Assembly: GCF_016924755.1 (NCBI RefSeq)
Contig: NZ_JAFFJX010000002.1
Location: forward strand, 682,001-746,000
Direction: 5' to 3'
DNA length: 64,000 nt
DNA from: Longitalea arenae
GTDB taxonomy: Bacteria > Bacteroidota > Bacteroidia > Chitinophagales > Chitinophagaceae
Position 1 is the first letter of the stretch, and each line of letters opens with the position of its first letter. Of this stretch, positions 7,136 to 16,049 are shown one piece after another. The position numbers and the translations under genes were made by a program. The notes beneath the pieces were generated by a model. It did not search any database. It was not told where the DNA came from and worked only from the letters and a program-made list of their open reading frames with translations.

Positions 7136-9889
7136 CTAATGGCTTGTAATGGTTATGGTGGCTGATGATAATCCCTCTGCCGAAGCCCTTATAATGATCG
7201 TACCCGTTGATCCGCTTATTCCGCTTATTATTGCCAATGCCAGGCCGTTGAAGGCATTTCTTTCTTTCGATGGAAATGGTTCCAGGCTGGCCGCATCCCC
7301 GTTATCGGTGGCTACCAATTCACCTGCGCCGCTAACCTCAAAACTTATCAGTTGGGCTGCTTCGGGCACCAGCCTGCCATGGGCATCCAGCACTTTCACG
7401 GTGATAAACGACAGGTCTTTGCTGTTTGCTTTAATGACTGTTCTATCTGCTTCCAGCTGCAGACGGGTAGCGGCGCCGGCTGTTTGTACGGTGTCATTCG
7501 CCCAGGGTTTGCCGTTCTTATACGTTACTACATGTACAATACCAGGCTCATATATTACGCTGTCCCAGCGAAGCCGGTATTCGAATGGCGCTTTCTTTTT
7601 TCGGCCTAATGACTTTTCGTTTACAAACAGTTCAGCTTCCTCGCCCGATGTAAACACATGTACGGGTGTTATTTTACCAATGCGACCAGGCCATGTCCAG
7701 TGGGGCAGAAGATGCGCCATGGGCAGATCGGAACGCCAGCGGGATTGATACAGGTAGAAGCGGTCTTTTTTAAATCCGGCCAGATCTACAATGCCGGAAT
7801 AGGAACTGCGCGCTGAATAATAGGGGGTTGGTTCGCCCAAATAATCCCAGCCCGACCAAACAAATTCACCGGCAACATAGGGATGTTTGTCCTGCGAAGC
7901 AAAGACCTTATCGGGGGAGGCGCCGAAAGCAGCGCTATACAATTCATAAGCGCTTATGAATTTATTTACCGGATCACCGCCGGTGCTATCGCTCACCGGT
8001 GCGCTAATGCCATTGTATACCGGGAATAGATAGGTGCCGCGTGAGCTTAATGCCGACGCGGTTTCACTGCTAAAGATCAGTTTACCGGGAAATTTGCTAT
8101 GGAATGCAGGGTATAACGGGGATGTTCTGATGCCCTTCAGGTGTGCATAAGCCGGTGCATCCCGGATGCCTTCGCCCTGGTAATTCAGGCTGAGGATGTC
8201 CATCTGGCGCGGAAACGGCATATCGGGTTTGGCATAGTTCATTGAGGCCGTGGCAGGCCGGGTATCATCTTCTTCACGAACGATGTTGTAAAGTTTTCTG
8301 GCTATGGCAGCGCCCGTGTCTTTGGTATATTGTTCGCCCACTTCGTTGCCAAAGCTCCAGGCAAAGATCGATGGATGATTGCGGTCGCGCCGGATAAATG
8401 CACGGGTATCGGCTTCATACCAATCAGGGAAGATCAGGTGAAAATCATGCGGTGTCTTTTTTCTTTCCCAGCTGTCGAAGATCTCATCGATCACCAGGAA
8501 GCCCATACTGTCGGTAAGATCGAGCAGTTCAGGCGCCGGTGGATTATGCGACAGCCGGATGGCATTACAGCCCATCTCCCGCAGGATTTCCAATTGTCTT
8601 TCTGCGGCGCGGGTATTGAAGGCAGCGCCTAATGCGCCCAGGTCGTGGTGCTGGTTAACGCCCTGGATACGCAGGGCTCTGCCATTTACAAATAAACCTT
8701 TTTCCGCATCGAATGCCAGGGAACGGATGCCGAATCGGGTCTCATATTCATCAACGGTTTTGCCATTGACCATTAAGCGGGTAACAGCCAGGTATAAGTT
8801 GGGATGCTGTAATGGCGGCGGGCCCCACAACACGGGATCTTTTATGATAAGGGAATTGGTAACCGGCAGTTGTTTGCCGGCCGCGATGGTATTGGTTGCA
8901 CGCGGAAATGTTGCCACTTTATCTCCTTTTAAACCGGTGCCTGAATCAATAATAAAAATATCGGTCACCACTTCTACCCGCTGATCGGTGCTGGCATTGT
9001 TCTTCACATGAACCGTCAGAGCAACAGTTGCCGAGGAGACAGATACATTGCTTGTTTTAATGAAGCTGCCCCATTGCGCTACGTGTACCGGTGCTACCTT
9101 GGTGAGCCACACATTGCGGTAAAGGCCGCCACCCGGGTACCAGCGGGCGGAATTCGCGGGATTATCCAACCGGATGGCTAACTGGTTATCACTGCCCGGT
9201 TGCAGGTAAGGCGTGAGGTCTAGGCGGAATGAATTATAGCCATAGGGCCAGCCACCGATCAGTTTGCCGTTGAGCCAAACCATGGCATAGGACATGGCGC
9301 CGTCTATATCAAGGTAAATGGTCTTACCCTTATCTGTAGCCGGAATATTCAGTTTACGGCGATACCAGGCTACGCCCGGACTGGGTAAGCGGCCCATACC
9401 ACCGCCCACTTCAGCAGCTTCGCCTTTGTAGAAAGGGCCCTTGATGGCCCAGTCATGCGGCAGGTTAACCGACTCCCAACCGGCATCATTGAAACTGTTT
9501 TGTACAAAAGGAAAATGACTGCCCGGATTACCTGCCGGCCGTTTATGATGTTTGTTTGCGTCTTTGATAAAATCATTGGCAGTAGGCAGGATCCAGCGCT
9601 TTAAGACCTTTGATGATGCCGTGGGTACAAGCGCTTCTGTTGGTTTTGCATCTGCCACCACATTGTCGTTCCTGTCGGTAACTGCGGGCCGCAGATCGTA
9701 TATCAGCGTGTCAGGTGCCGAGCTGTATTTCATGAACTTCCAACCATCATTGATCAGGATCCGTTCCCGGGTACTGCTATTTTTAGCTGACTGGCTTTTA
9801 CCGGTAGTTACCAGGCCAAAATGCAGTAGCGTGCAGACACCGATGAGCCGGCCCGGAAAACGAAAAAAGGCTGCTGGCATTAACCGCAT
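7136..9889 (-). CDS. GH2 glycoside hydrolase, beta-galactosidase-like
   Basis: A 917-residue GH2 enzyme with sugar-binding, immunoglobulin-like and TIM-barrel domains. The sugar-binding domain includes NLPHDWAIKGPF (142-153) and WYRRKL. The acid/base is Glu516 in SFGNEVGEQ and the nucleophile is Glu609 in FSSETA. IRLSHNPP (444-451) and FDSWERKKTP line the active site. A roughly 70-residue extension (about 60-130) separates the first strand NDGWKF from the sugar-binding core. The C-terminal ~110 residues form a bacterial Ig-like domain (LQLEADRTVIKANSKDLSF onward). The N-terminus is a signal peptide, so the enzyme is exported. It is the first gene of the GH2-GH43 operon. beta-Galactosidase is the usual activity, but other beta-glycosides are possible. 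Confidence 0.88.
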   Translation of the reverse strand: MRLMPAAFFRFPGRLIGVCTLLHFGLVTTGKSQSAKNSSTRERILINDGWKFMKYSSAPDTLIYDLRPAVTDRNDNVVADAKPTEALVPTASSKVLKRWILPTANDFIKDANKHHKRPAGNPGSHFPFVQNSFNDAGWESVNLPHDWAIKGPFYKGEAAEVGGGMGRLPSPGVAWYRRKLNIPATDKGKTIYLDIDGAMSYAMVWLNGKLIGGWPYGYNSFRLDLTPYLQPGSDNQLAIRLDNPANSARWYPGGGLYRNVWLTKVAPVHVAQWGSFIKTSNVSVSSATVALTVHVKNNASTDQRVEVVTDIFIIDSGTGLKGDKVATFPRATNTIAAGKQLPVTNSLIIKDPVLWGPPPLQHPNLYLAVTRLMVNGKTVDEYETRFGIRSLAFDAEKGLFVNGRALRIQGVNQHHDLGALGAAFNTRAAERQLEILREMGCNAIRLSHNPPAPELLDLTDSMGFLVIDEIFDSWERKKTPHDFHLIFPDWYEADTRAFIRRDRNHPSIFAWSFGNEVGEQYTKDTGAAIARKLYNIVREEDDTRPATASMNYAKPDMPFPRQMDILSLNYQGEGIRDAPAYAHLKGIRTSPLYPAFHSKFPGKLIFSSETASALSSRGTYLFPVYNGISAPVSDSTGGDPVNKFISAYELYSAAFGASPDKVFASQDKHPYVAGEFVWSGWDYLGEPTPYYSARSSYSGIVDLAGFKKDRFYLYQSRWRSDLPMAHLLPHWTWPGRIGKITPVHVFTSGEEAELFVNEKSLGRKKKAPFEYRLRWDSVIYEPGIVHVVTYKNGKPWANDTVQTAGAATRLQLEADRTVIKANSKDLSFITVKVLDAHGRLVPEAAQLISFEVSGAGELVATDNGDAASLEPFPSKERNAFNGLALAIISGISGSTGTIIIRASAEGLSSATITITSH

Positions 9890-10161
9890 GGATACATGTT
9901 TTTGTTGATAGTCGTATTGGCTGCGGCCAGGCGATGATCTGTGTCCTCCATAATTGCCGGCGATTGTTGAAGCAGGAAGATCTTATCTGGAAACAGATCA
10001 GGCTGAATGGCTTTTGAAGCAGGAAACAGCCTTGCTTTTTTGATCGCAAAATGTGCAGCAGCTTTCATACAGCAGTTGTATTGTTCAAATGCTTAATTGT
10101 TGTCAATCGTTCATAGCTCAAAGGCTATCCGGCAAACGAAAGTAGCTATTTTCAGCAAAAA

Positions 10162-10175
10162 TGTAACCGATTACA
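10162..10175. promoter_or_regulatory. LacI-family-like operator
   Basis: TGTAACCGATTACA is a near-perfect palindrome with a central CG, the form typical of LacI/CcpA-family operators. It sits about 270 bases upstream of the GH2 start and 275 bases upstream of the GH5 start. No LacI-family gene is in the window, so the assignment rests on motif form only. Confidence 0.4.
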
Positions 10176-10350
10176 AGAGATTTTCATTTTTGGTATGTAA
10201 GTGCATGGTTCAATGATTTACAATCGTTTGGGAAAGGCAGATCCCTGTTGATACTATTTTCATCAAAACTGGTAATAAATTAATCAAAAAGCAGCTGTTG
10301 GGGCTTGGTGGAACGATGTTGGAGATGGCCGGTCCCTGCACTTAGATTCG

Positions 10351-10384
10351 TTTTCACCCCCCTTCTTATATGATTTTCTCCCCC
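10351..10384 (+). promoter_or_regulatory. Tandem TTTT..CCCCC site upstream of GH5 (putative HTCS operator)
   Basis: TTTTCACCCCCC (10351-10362) and GATTTTCTCCCCC (10372-10384) form a direct repeat with a 23-base period, ending 66 bases before the GH5 start codon. The same arrangement occurs upstream of the SusC gene at 28511-28543. Direct repeats about two helical turns apart suit a dimer of AraC-type DNA-binding domains, such as the HTCS encoded at 28666-32742. Confidence 0.5.
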
Positions 10385-10450
10385 ATGCACGCTTTCACCG
10401 CCGGTTAATTTTATACATCCTTACAATTAACCTTCATAAAAACGATTGCA

Positions 10451-11917
10451 ATGAAACAACTATTAACCTTATTTGGCTTTGTGCTGGCAATGGCCTGTAC
10501 AAAAAAGCAAAGCGCATCCACCAGCGAAACGCAAGCCTCATCACCCGAACGGCTGCTGCTGACCGTTAATGCCACCAACAATTTCAAAGGCGTGAACTGG
10601 GCTGACCCCGCCGATAATTTCAAAGATGACCTCGTTGTGGTGAGCGGACTGGCATCTACCGACAATTACGCTACGGTGCAATCAAAAGCGGGCAGTATAT
10701 TGACAGCTTTCCAGGAAAGAGGCGCCAATACCGTCCGCCTGCCTGTGAATCCGCCGACTGTGTCACAGTCATGGTGGAATGCTTATACCGGCGCCATTGA
10801 CCTGGCTGCAAGCCGGGGCATGAACGTTATACTTGCTTACTGGGAAGGCAGCAGCTCCCGGGACGGTTTGGTTGATAATAGCACCCAGTTCTGGAATATG
10901 TGGCAGACGATCGTTAACAAGTATGGTTCCAACAGCCGTATTTATTTTGAGCCCTTTAATGAACCGCATGGCTACAGCGCAGCTGACCTCAATAACCTGT
11001 ATGCAAGCTGGTTGAATAATTATCCCGCTGTTCCGCGTGGGCGCATTATACTCGACGGCCAGGGATATGCGCAAAACGTAAATGTGGTAGGGGCGGATAG
11101 CCGCTTAAGCAGCTGCCTGTTGTCGTATCACAATTATACCTGGTTCGACAATAATAAGACCACTACCGGCGACTGGGTAGCAGCCATTCAGTCCATTGCT
11201 TATCCCGACAGGACCATTGTAACAGAGTTCGGTATTCCCATGACCAATGGAAAAAATTATTTGGGTGCACCCGGTACTGATCGGGAGATCGCTTATTTCC
11301 AGGGAATGACGCAAGGCATACTGGCCCGCTCTATGGGCTGTATCTATTGGCCCGGACTGCGAAATGGCGATTCCTATAGTTTACTTACGCTGAACGGCAG
11401 CTCTTTGACGACCAACAATGCATCCGGCTTATCGCGTTTACAATATGCCTGGGGCAATGCTTCCATCGCACTTCCAAATGGCAGCTTTAATAGTTCGGCC
11501 TGGTACCGCATCGTTTGCCGGCAAAGTAATAAAGCGCTGGATGTAAACGGTTCTTCCACGGCCAATGGCGGCGCCATTGTGCAATGGGATTACTGGGGCG
11601 GAAATAACCAGCAATGGAAGATCACCAACCTGGGAAATGGATATTTCAGCATCATTAACCGGAACAGCAACAAGGCGCTTGACGTAAATGGCGCATCTAC
11701 CGCTGCAGGCGCCGGCATTATACAATGGGATTATACCGGTGGCAACAACCAACAATGGCGGATCGTAGATATGGGATTTGGGTATTACGAGATCATTAAC
11801 CGCAACAGCAACCAGTCGCTTGACGTAAATGGCGGTTCTACCGCAAATGGCGCTTCAGCCATCCAATGGTATTACAACGGCGGCCGTAACCAGCAATGGC
11901 AGATCGTACAATTATAA
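10451..11917 (+). CDS. GH5 glycanase with C-terminal ricin-type lectin (CBM13-like) domain, lipoprotein
   Basis: A 488-residue lipoprotein (lipobox LAMAC, Cys16) with a GH5 catalytic barrel (about 40-340) and a C-terminal beta-trefoil lectin (about 345-488). Catalytic glutamates are Glu171 in YFEPFNEPHG (acid/base) and Glu259 in IVTEFGIP (nucleophile). The lectin has three repeats of about 47 residues, each with N-x-x-LDVNG and ending in QQW (the QxW signature of ricin B-type domains). It would hydrolyse a beta-linked polysaccharide at the cell surface while binding galactose- or xylose-type ligands. It is monocistronic with its own putative operator, which it shares with the SusC gene far downstream. 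The subfamily and substrate are not determinable here. Confidence 0.88.
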   Translation: MKQLLTLFGFVLAMACTKKQSASTSETQASSPERLLLTVNATNNFKGVNWADPADNFKDDLVVVSGLASTDNYATVQSKAGSILTAFQERGANTVRLPVNPPTVSQSWWNAYTGAIDLAASRGMNVILAYWEGSSSRDGLVDNSTQFWNMWQTIVNKYGSNSRIYFEPFNEPHGYSAADLNNLYASWLNNYPAVPRGRIILDGQGYAQNVNVVGADSRLSSCLLSYHNYTWFDNNKTTTGDWVAAIQSIAYPDRTIVTEFGIPMTNGKNYLGAPGTDREIAYFQGMTQGILARSMGCIYWPGLRNGDSYSLLTLNGSSLTTNNASGLSRLQYAWGNASIALPNGSFNSSAWYRIVCRQSNKALDVNGSSTANGGAIVQWDYWGGNNQQWKITNLGNGYFSIINRNSNKALDVNGASTAAGAGIIQWDYTGGNNQQWRIVDMGFGYYEIINRNSNQSLDVNGGSTANGASAIQWYYNGGRNQQWQIVQL

Positions 11918-12033
11918 CTGGTTCGCCCAATGATTTCCGCTTTCCTGAAAGGTCGCAGTCACAAAGCGAAAAATAATCATAGAATAATAAACCAATATAT
12001 ACTATCTGTTCGTTTCTATGGAAACCAAAATCC

Positions 12034-12714
12034 ATGACCCTGGAACAGGTAATCAGTGACATTAACCGGGAATTGCGGGCGCAGCTGGAAAAATATCATT
12101 GCGTTCACGGACAGCTTCATTATCAGGCGCCTTCCATGGTGTCGCTGAATGGCACCAGGAAAGATGGGAAACCGGTCCTGATCTGGCAAAACACATCCCG
12201 CTTACCCTACCTGCTGTCATTGTATGTTGAGCAATTGCCGGGTTGCGGCGGTCTTAGCATTGACATAGATCTGACTGCAGACCGCTTTGAATACAAAGCT
12301 GTGTCGATGGCGCAGTTAAAGCAGGCTGAAAAAGACCGGGAAGAACAGGAGCTTGCAGATGAAAAGCAGCGCCGGCAGGAGTACCGGAAAATGCTGCAAC
12401 AGCAAACCGAAAGCTATGGGATTGCGCTGGCAGCTGCAGTAGCCGAGGCCCTGACGCATAATTCAATCGGTTATGGCCATCGCGATTATTGTGGCATGGG
12501 CCTGGAGTTTCGCGATGGAATCTATTACTATGGTGAATTGTGGGATGGTTTTATGATGGAACCCACCCTGCAATGGCCATCGAAGCAGGATTTTGTAGAA
12601 TGGCTGGCTCAACAGTCTGATGCTTCCCTGGCCCGGCTCGAAGCCGCTGATGCTTTTTACTGGGGCAATCAAACGATCACCCGAAAACGACTATTGGAAT
12701 TGCTTAACGCTTAA
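12034..12714 (+). CDS. Hypothetical protein with central coiled coil
   Basis: I do not recognise this 226-residue protein. It has no signal peptide or membrane segment, so it is probably cytoplasmic. Residues about 88-130 are rich in Lys, Glu, Gln and Arg (KQAEKDREEQELADEKQRR), which suggests a helical or coiled-coil segment between two globular parts. The C-terminal part is rich in aromatic residues (GIYYYGELWDGFMMEPTLQW). The gene stands alone, 116 bases after the GH5 gene and convergent with the RND pump gene. The start was chosen as the ATG that opens the frame; an earlier ATG at 12018 is out of frame. Confidence 0.6.
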   Translation: MTLEQVISDINRELRAQLEKYHCVHGQLHYQAPSMVSLNGTRKDGKPVLIWQNTSRLPYLLSLYVEQLPGCGGLSIDIDLTADRFEYKAVSMAQLKQAEKDREEQELADEKQRRQEYRKMLQQQTESYGIALAAAVAEALTHNSIGYGHRDYCGMGLEFRDGIYYYGELWDGFMMEPTLQWPSKQDFVEWLAQQSDASLARLEAADAFYWGNQTITRKRLLELLNA

Positions 12715-12789
12715 TGCTGAACGCCGAACGCAAATGGCTGTCGGATGGATCTCCTTCGATAAGTTTACGCACGCGAGTTATAAATAAAA

Positions 12790-12842
12790 GCGAGTGGCTG
12801 GTAGAAAATGGCTAACAGGAATGTATCCCACCAGCCACTCGC
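12790..12842. terminator. 13-bp inverted repeat between convergent genes
   Basis: GCGAGTGGCTGGT (12790-12802) and ACCAGCCACTCGC (12830-12842) are perfect inverted arms between the convergent hypothetical gene and the RND pump gene. A second partial copy (CCAGCCACTGGC) follows immediately. It probably ends transcription in one or both directions, though no T-run is adjacent. Confidence 0.55.
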
Positions 12843-12862
12843 TACCAGCCACTGGCTATTTA

Positions 12863-15800
12863 CTATTCACTCATCTGTTCCGTTAATGGATTCTCCTCTT
12901 CATTCTTTACCAGTTGTTTTTTTTCAGCCAGTTTGCCAAAGATGTAATAGAGGCCGGGTATAATCAATACGCCGAATACCGTCCCGAATAACATCCCGCC
13001 GGCAGAAGCCGTTCCAATGGTCCTGTTGCCCATTGCGCCGGGACCATGGGCAAATACCAATGGGATCAATCCGGCAATAAAGGCGAAAGAGGTCATCAGG
13101 ATGGGGCGGAACCGGACCCTGGCGCCTTCCATTGCCGCTTTCAATACCGAAGCGCCCTCCCGGTGTTTTTGCACGGCAAATTCCACGATCAGAACCGCAT
13201 TTTTACCCAACAGTCCGATCAGCATTACCATCGCTACCTGTGCATAGATGTTATTCTCAAGGCCCAAACCATTCAAAAAAAGAAAAGAGCCGAAAATACC
13301 GGTAGGTAATGATAGGATCACCGCTAATGGCAAAATAAAGCTTTCGTATTGCGCTGACAGGATCAGGTATACGAAACCAAGACAAATAAGAAAGATATAG
13401 ATCGCCTGGTTACCCTGCGCTACTTCGTCTTTCGAAATGCCGGCCCAATCGATGCCGAATCCCCGGGGCAGTGTTTTTTGCGCCACTTCCGTGATGGCCT
13501 TAATGGCCTCACCGCTGCTGTGCCCGGGAGCGGCAGCGCCGCTGATCTGCGATGAATTGTACATATTGTGACGGGTGATCTCTGATAAACCATACACTTT
13601 CTCCATTTTCATAAAAGCGGAGAAAGGCACCATCTCATCTTTGTTATTCTTTACATACAGCTTCAGGATATCTTCCGGTAGGGCCCGGTATTGCGGCGCC
13701 GCCTGCACCATCACCTTATATGGCCGGCCGAAGCGGATAAAGCTGATCTCATAATTACTTCCCACGAGGGTGGAAAGGGTGTTCATGGCATTTTCAATGG
13801 TAACCCCTTTTTGCTGCGCAATATCATTGTCGACCCGAAGCAGATATTGCGGAAAGCTGGAACTGTAAAAACTGAACACTGATGACAATTCCTTTCGTTT
13901 GCTGAGTGCTGCAACAAATTCACTGCTTACCGTTTCCATCTTTTTATAATCGCCGGATCCTGCCTTGTCGAGCAGGCGCAATTCAAAACCACCGGCGGCG
14001 CCATAACCCGGCACAGCAGGCGGTTGAAAGAATTCTATATTAGCGCCGGTTATATCCTTTGATCTTTCTTCCAGTTCCTTAATGATCTCCTGCACCGAAT
14101 GCTTCCGTTCTTCCCAATTCTTTAAATTGATGAGACAGGTGCCGGTATTGGCGCCGGTACCTTCGGATAGGATCTCATAACCCGCCAGGGCTGAAACAGA
14201 CTGGATGCCGTCAATGCCCTCAGCGATCTTTTGTAATTTTTCTGCCACTTGATTGGTACGCTCCAGGGATGAACCGGGTGGCGTTTGAATGATGGCATAG
14301 AACATACCCTGGTCTTCTGTGGGAATGAAACCCGATGGCACCTGGCCGTTCAGGTACCAGATGCCCGCGCAAAAAACGCCTAATACGAGAAAGGTGAGCA
14401 ATCGCCTGCTTACAATAATACCCAGTATCTGCATGTATTTACCCTGGCCGCGGCCAAATGCGTTGTTGAAGCCGTCGAGGAAACGGCTGACAGGTGTTTT
14501 CTTCCTTTGTTTACCATGATTGTTCTTTAAGATCATGGCGCAAAGGGCCGGTGTGAGGGTAAGCGCCACCACACCCGACAAAATAATGGCTGTAGCCATA
14601 GTGATTGAAAACTGCCGGTAGAAAATGCCTACGGGTCCGCTCATAAATGCTACCGGAATAAATACAGCCGCCATGAGGAATGTAATGGCAATGATCGCTC
14701 CGCTGATCTCATGCATGGCTTTCTGCGTAGCCTGTAAGGGCGACAAATGTTCCTCTTCCATTTTGGCATGCACCGCCTCAATCACTACAATGGCATCGTC
14801 TACAACCACGCCGATCGCCATGACCAACGCAAACAGCGTTATCAGGTTCAGCGTAATATTGAAGAATTGCATGAACATGAATGTTCCGATCAACGACACC
14901 GGTACGGCCATGGCCGGGATCAGTGTTGAACGCCAGTCGCCCAGGAAGAGGAATACCACTATGCCCACGAGTATAAACGCTTCCACCAGGGTATGGATCA
15001 CTTTGTCGATAGATGCGTCGAGAAATTTGGAAACGTCGTAACTGATCTCGTAATTCATTCCTTTGGGAAAGGAGCTGGCCTTTATCTCTTTGAGCTTCTC
15101 CTTTACATTTTTGATCACCTGGCTGGCATTGCTGCCGTAGGATTGTTTCAATACAATGGCTGCAGAAGCTTTGCCATTGAGGCTGGAATAAATATCATAC
15201 ATCGAGCTGCCGAACTCGATATCCGCCACATCTTTCAATCGCAATATTTCACCGTTGGGATTCGATCGTAACACAACATTCTCATATTGTTCTTTTGTAT
15301 TGAACCGGCCTGTATATTTCAAAACGTATTCAAATGATTGGGACCGTTTACCGGAGCTTTCACCGGTTTTACCGGGCGACGCTTCGAGGCTTTGTGAGCT
15401 CAGCGCCTCCATCACCTCATCGGCCGAGATCTTGTAGGCCAGCATCCTGTCTGGTTTCAGCCAGATGCGCATGGAATATTCGCGGTTACCAAGAATATCG
15501 GCGAAACCAACACCGTCTACCCGCTTCAATTCAGATAACACATTTATATCGGCGAAATTGAACAGGAATTTCTGATCGGTATTGGGATCGTCGCTATAAA
15601 GGTTCACGTACATCAGCATATTGCTTTCTTCGCGCGTGATCTTAACGCCTTCCCGGACAACCAGGGGCGGCAGCTTGTTCACCACCGAAGCAACACGGTT
15701 CTGTACGTTGAGCGATGCTACATTGGGATCGGTGCCCAGGTTAAATACTACCTGTATATTGGCTTCGCCGTCGTTTCCGGCGTCGGATGTCATGTACTTT

Positions 15801-16024
15801 AAACCCGGAACTCCATTAATGGCCCGTTCAAGCGGAATGATCACCGATTTGATCATCAACTCACCATTGGCGCCCGGATAATCTGCAGTTACATTTACCT
15901 TGGGTGGCGATATGGCCGGAAATTGGGTTACGGGTAACCCGATGATGGCCAGCACACCCAGAAAAACTATAATGAGTGAGATAACAATTGACAGTACCGG
16001 CCTTTGTATAAACTTATTGAACAT
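12863..16024 (-). CDS. RND efflux pump inner-membrane transporter, AcrB/HAE1 type
   Basis: A 1053-residue proton-driven RND transporter of the hydrophobe/amphiphile efflux type, of normal length for AcrB. It starts with the typical FIQRPVLSIVISLIIVFLG segment. The TM4 proton-relay pair is present in VVVDDAIVVIEAVHAKMEEE, and the second-half motifs such as GLLGKNAVLIVEFAVQKHREG and RFRPILMTSFAFIAG match the family. It forms the inner-membrane part of a tripartite pump exporting drugs, detergents or metabolites. It follows the adaptor gene by 25 bases on the same strand, so the two are an operon. No TolC-like outer-membrane factor is encoded next to it. Confidence 0.95.
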   Translation of the reverse strand: MFNKFIQRPVLSIVISLIIVFLGVLAIIGLPVTQFPAISPPKVNVTADYPGANGELMIKSVIIPLERAINGVPGLKYMTSDAGNDGEANIQVVFNLGTDPNVASLNVQNRVASVVNKLPPLVVREGVKITREESNMLMYVNLYSDDPNTDQKFLFNFADINVLSELKRVDGVGFADILGNREYSMRIWLKPDRMLAYKISADEVMEALSSQSLEASPGKTGESSGKRSQSFEYVLKYTGRFNTKEQYENVVLRSNPNGEILRLKDVADIEFGSSMYDIYSSLNGKASAAIVLKQSYGSNASQVIKNVKEKLKEIKASSFPKGMNYEISYDVSKFLDASIDKVIHTLVEAFILVGIVVFLFLGDWRSTLIPAMAVPVSLIGTFMFMQFFNITLNLITLFALVMAIGVVVDDAIVVIEAVHAKMEEEHLSPLQATQKAMHEISGAIIAITFLMAAVFIPVAFMSGPVGIFYRQFSITMATAIILSGVVALTLTPALCAMILKNNHGKQRKKTPVSRFLDGFNNAFGRGQGKYMQILGIIVSRRLLTFLVLGVFCAGIWYLNGQVPSGFIPTEDQGMFYAIIQTPPGSSLERTNQVAEKLQKIAEGIDGIQSVSALAGYEILSEGTGANTGTCLINLKNWEERKHSVQEIIKELEERSKDITGANIEFFQPPAVPGYGAAGGFELRLLDKAGSGDYKKMETVSSEFVAALSKRKELSSVFSFYSSSFPQYLLRVDNDIAQQKGVTIENAMNTLSTLVGSNYEISFIRFGRPYKVMVQAAPQYRALPEDILKLYVKNNKDEMVPFSAFMKMEKVYGLSEITRHNMYNSSQISGAAAPGHSSGEAIKAITEVAQKTLPRGFGIDWAGISKDEVAQGNQAIYIFLICLGFVYLILSAQYESFILPLAVILSLPTGIFGSFLFLNGLGLENNIYAQVAMVMLIGLLGKNAVLIVEFAVQKHREGASVLKAAMEGARVRFRPILMTSFAFIAGLIPLVFAHGPGAMGNRTIGTASAGGMLFGTVFGVLIIPGLYYIFGKLAEKKQLVKNEEENPLTEQMSE

Positions 16025-16049
16025 TCTTGCAGGATTAGATATTGAATTA

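Larger units (their letters stand above)
9890..10450. promoter_or_regulatory. Divergent promoter region between GH2 and GH5 genes
   Basis: A 561-base region that must contain the promoters of the minus-strand GH2-GH43 operon and the plus-strand GH5 gene. It holds a LacI-like palindrome (10162-10175) and a tandem TTTT..CCCCC site (10351-10384), annotated separately. Short minus-strand frames at 9798-10068 have no recognizable features and are not called. Confidence 0.5.

Noticed and set aside
7149-7748. 199-codon plus-strand frame inside the GH2 gene
   Set aside because: It lies entirely antisense to a well-supported GH2 coding sequence and has no domain or signal.
9798-10068. Short minus-strand frames upstream of the GH2-GH43 operon
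   Set aside because: No ribosome-binding, signal or domain evidence; the region is better read as a divergent promoter.
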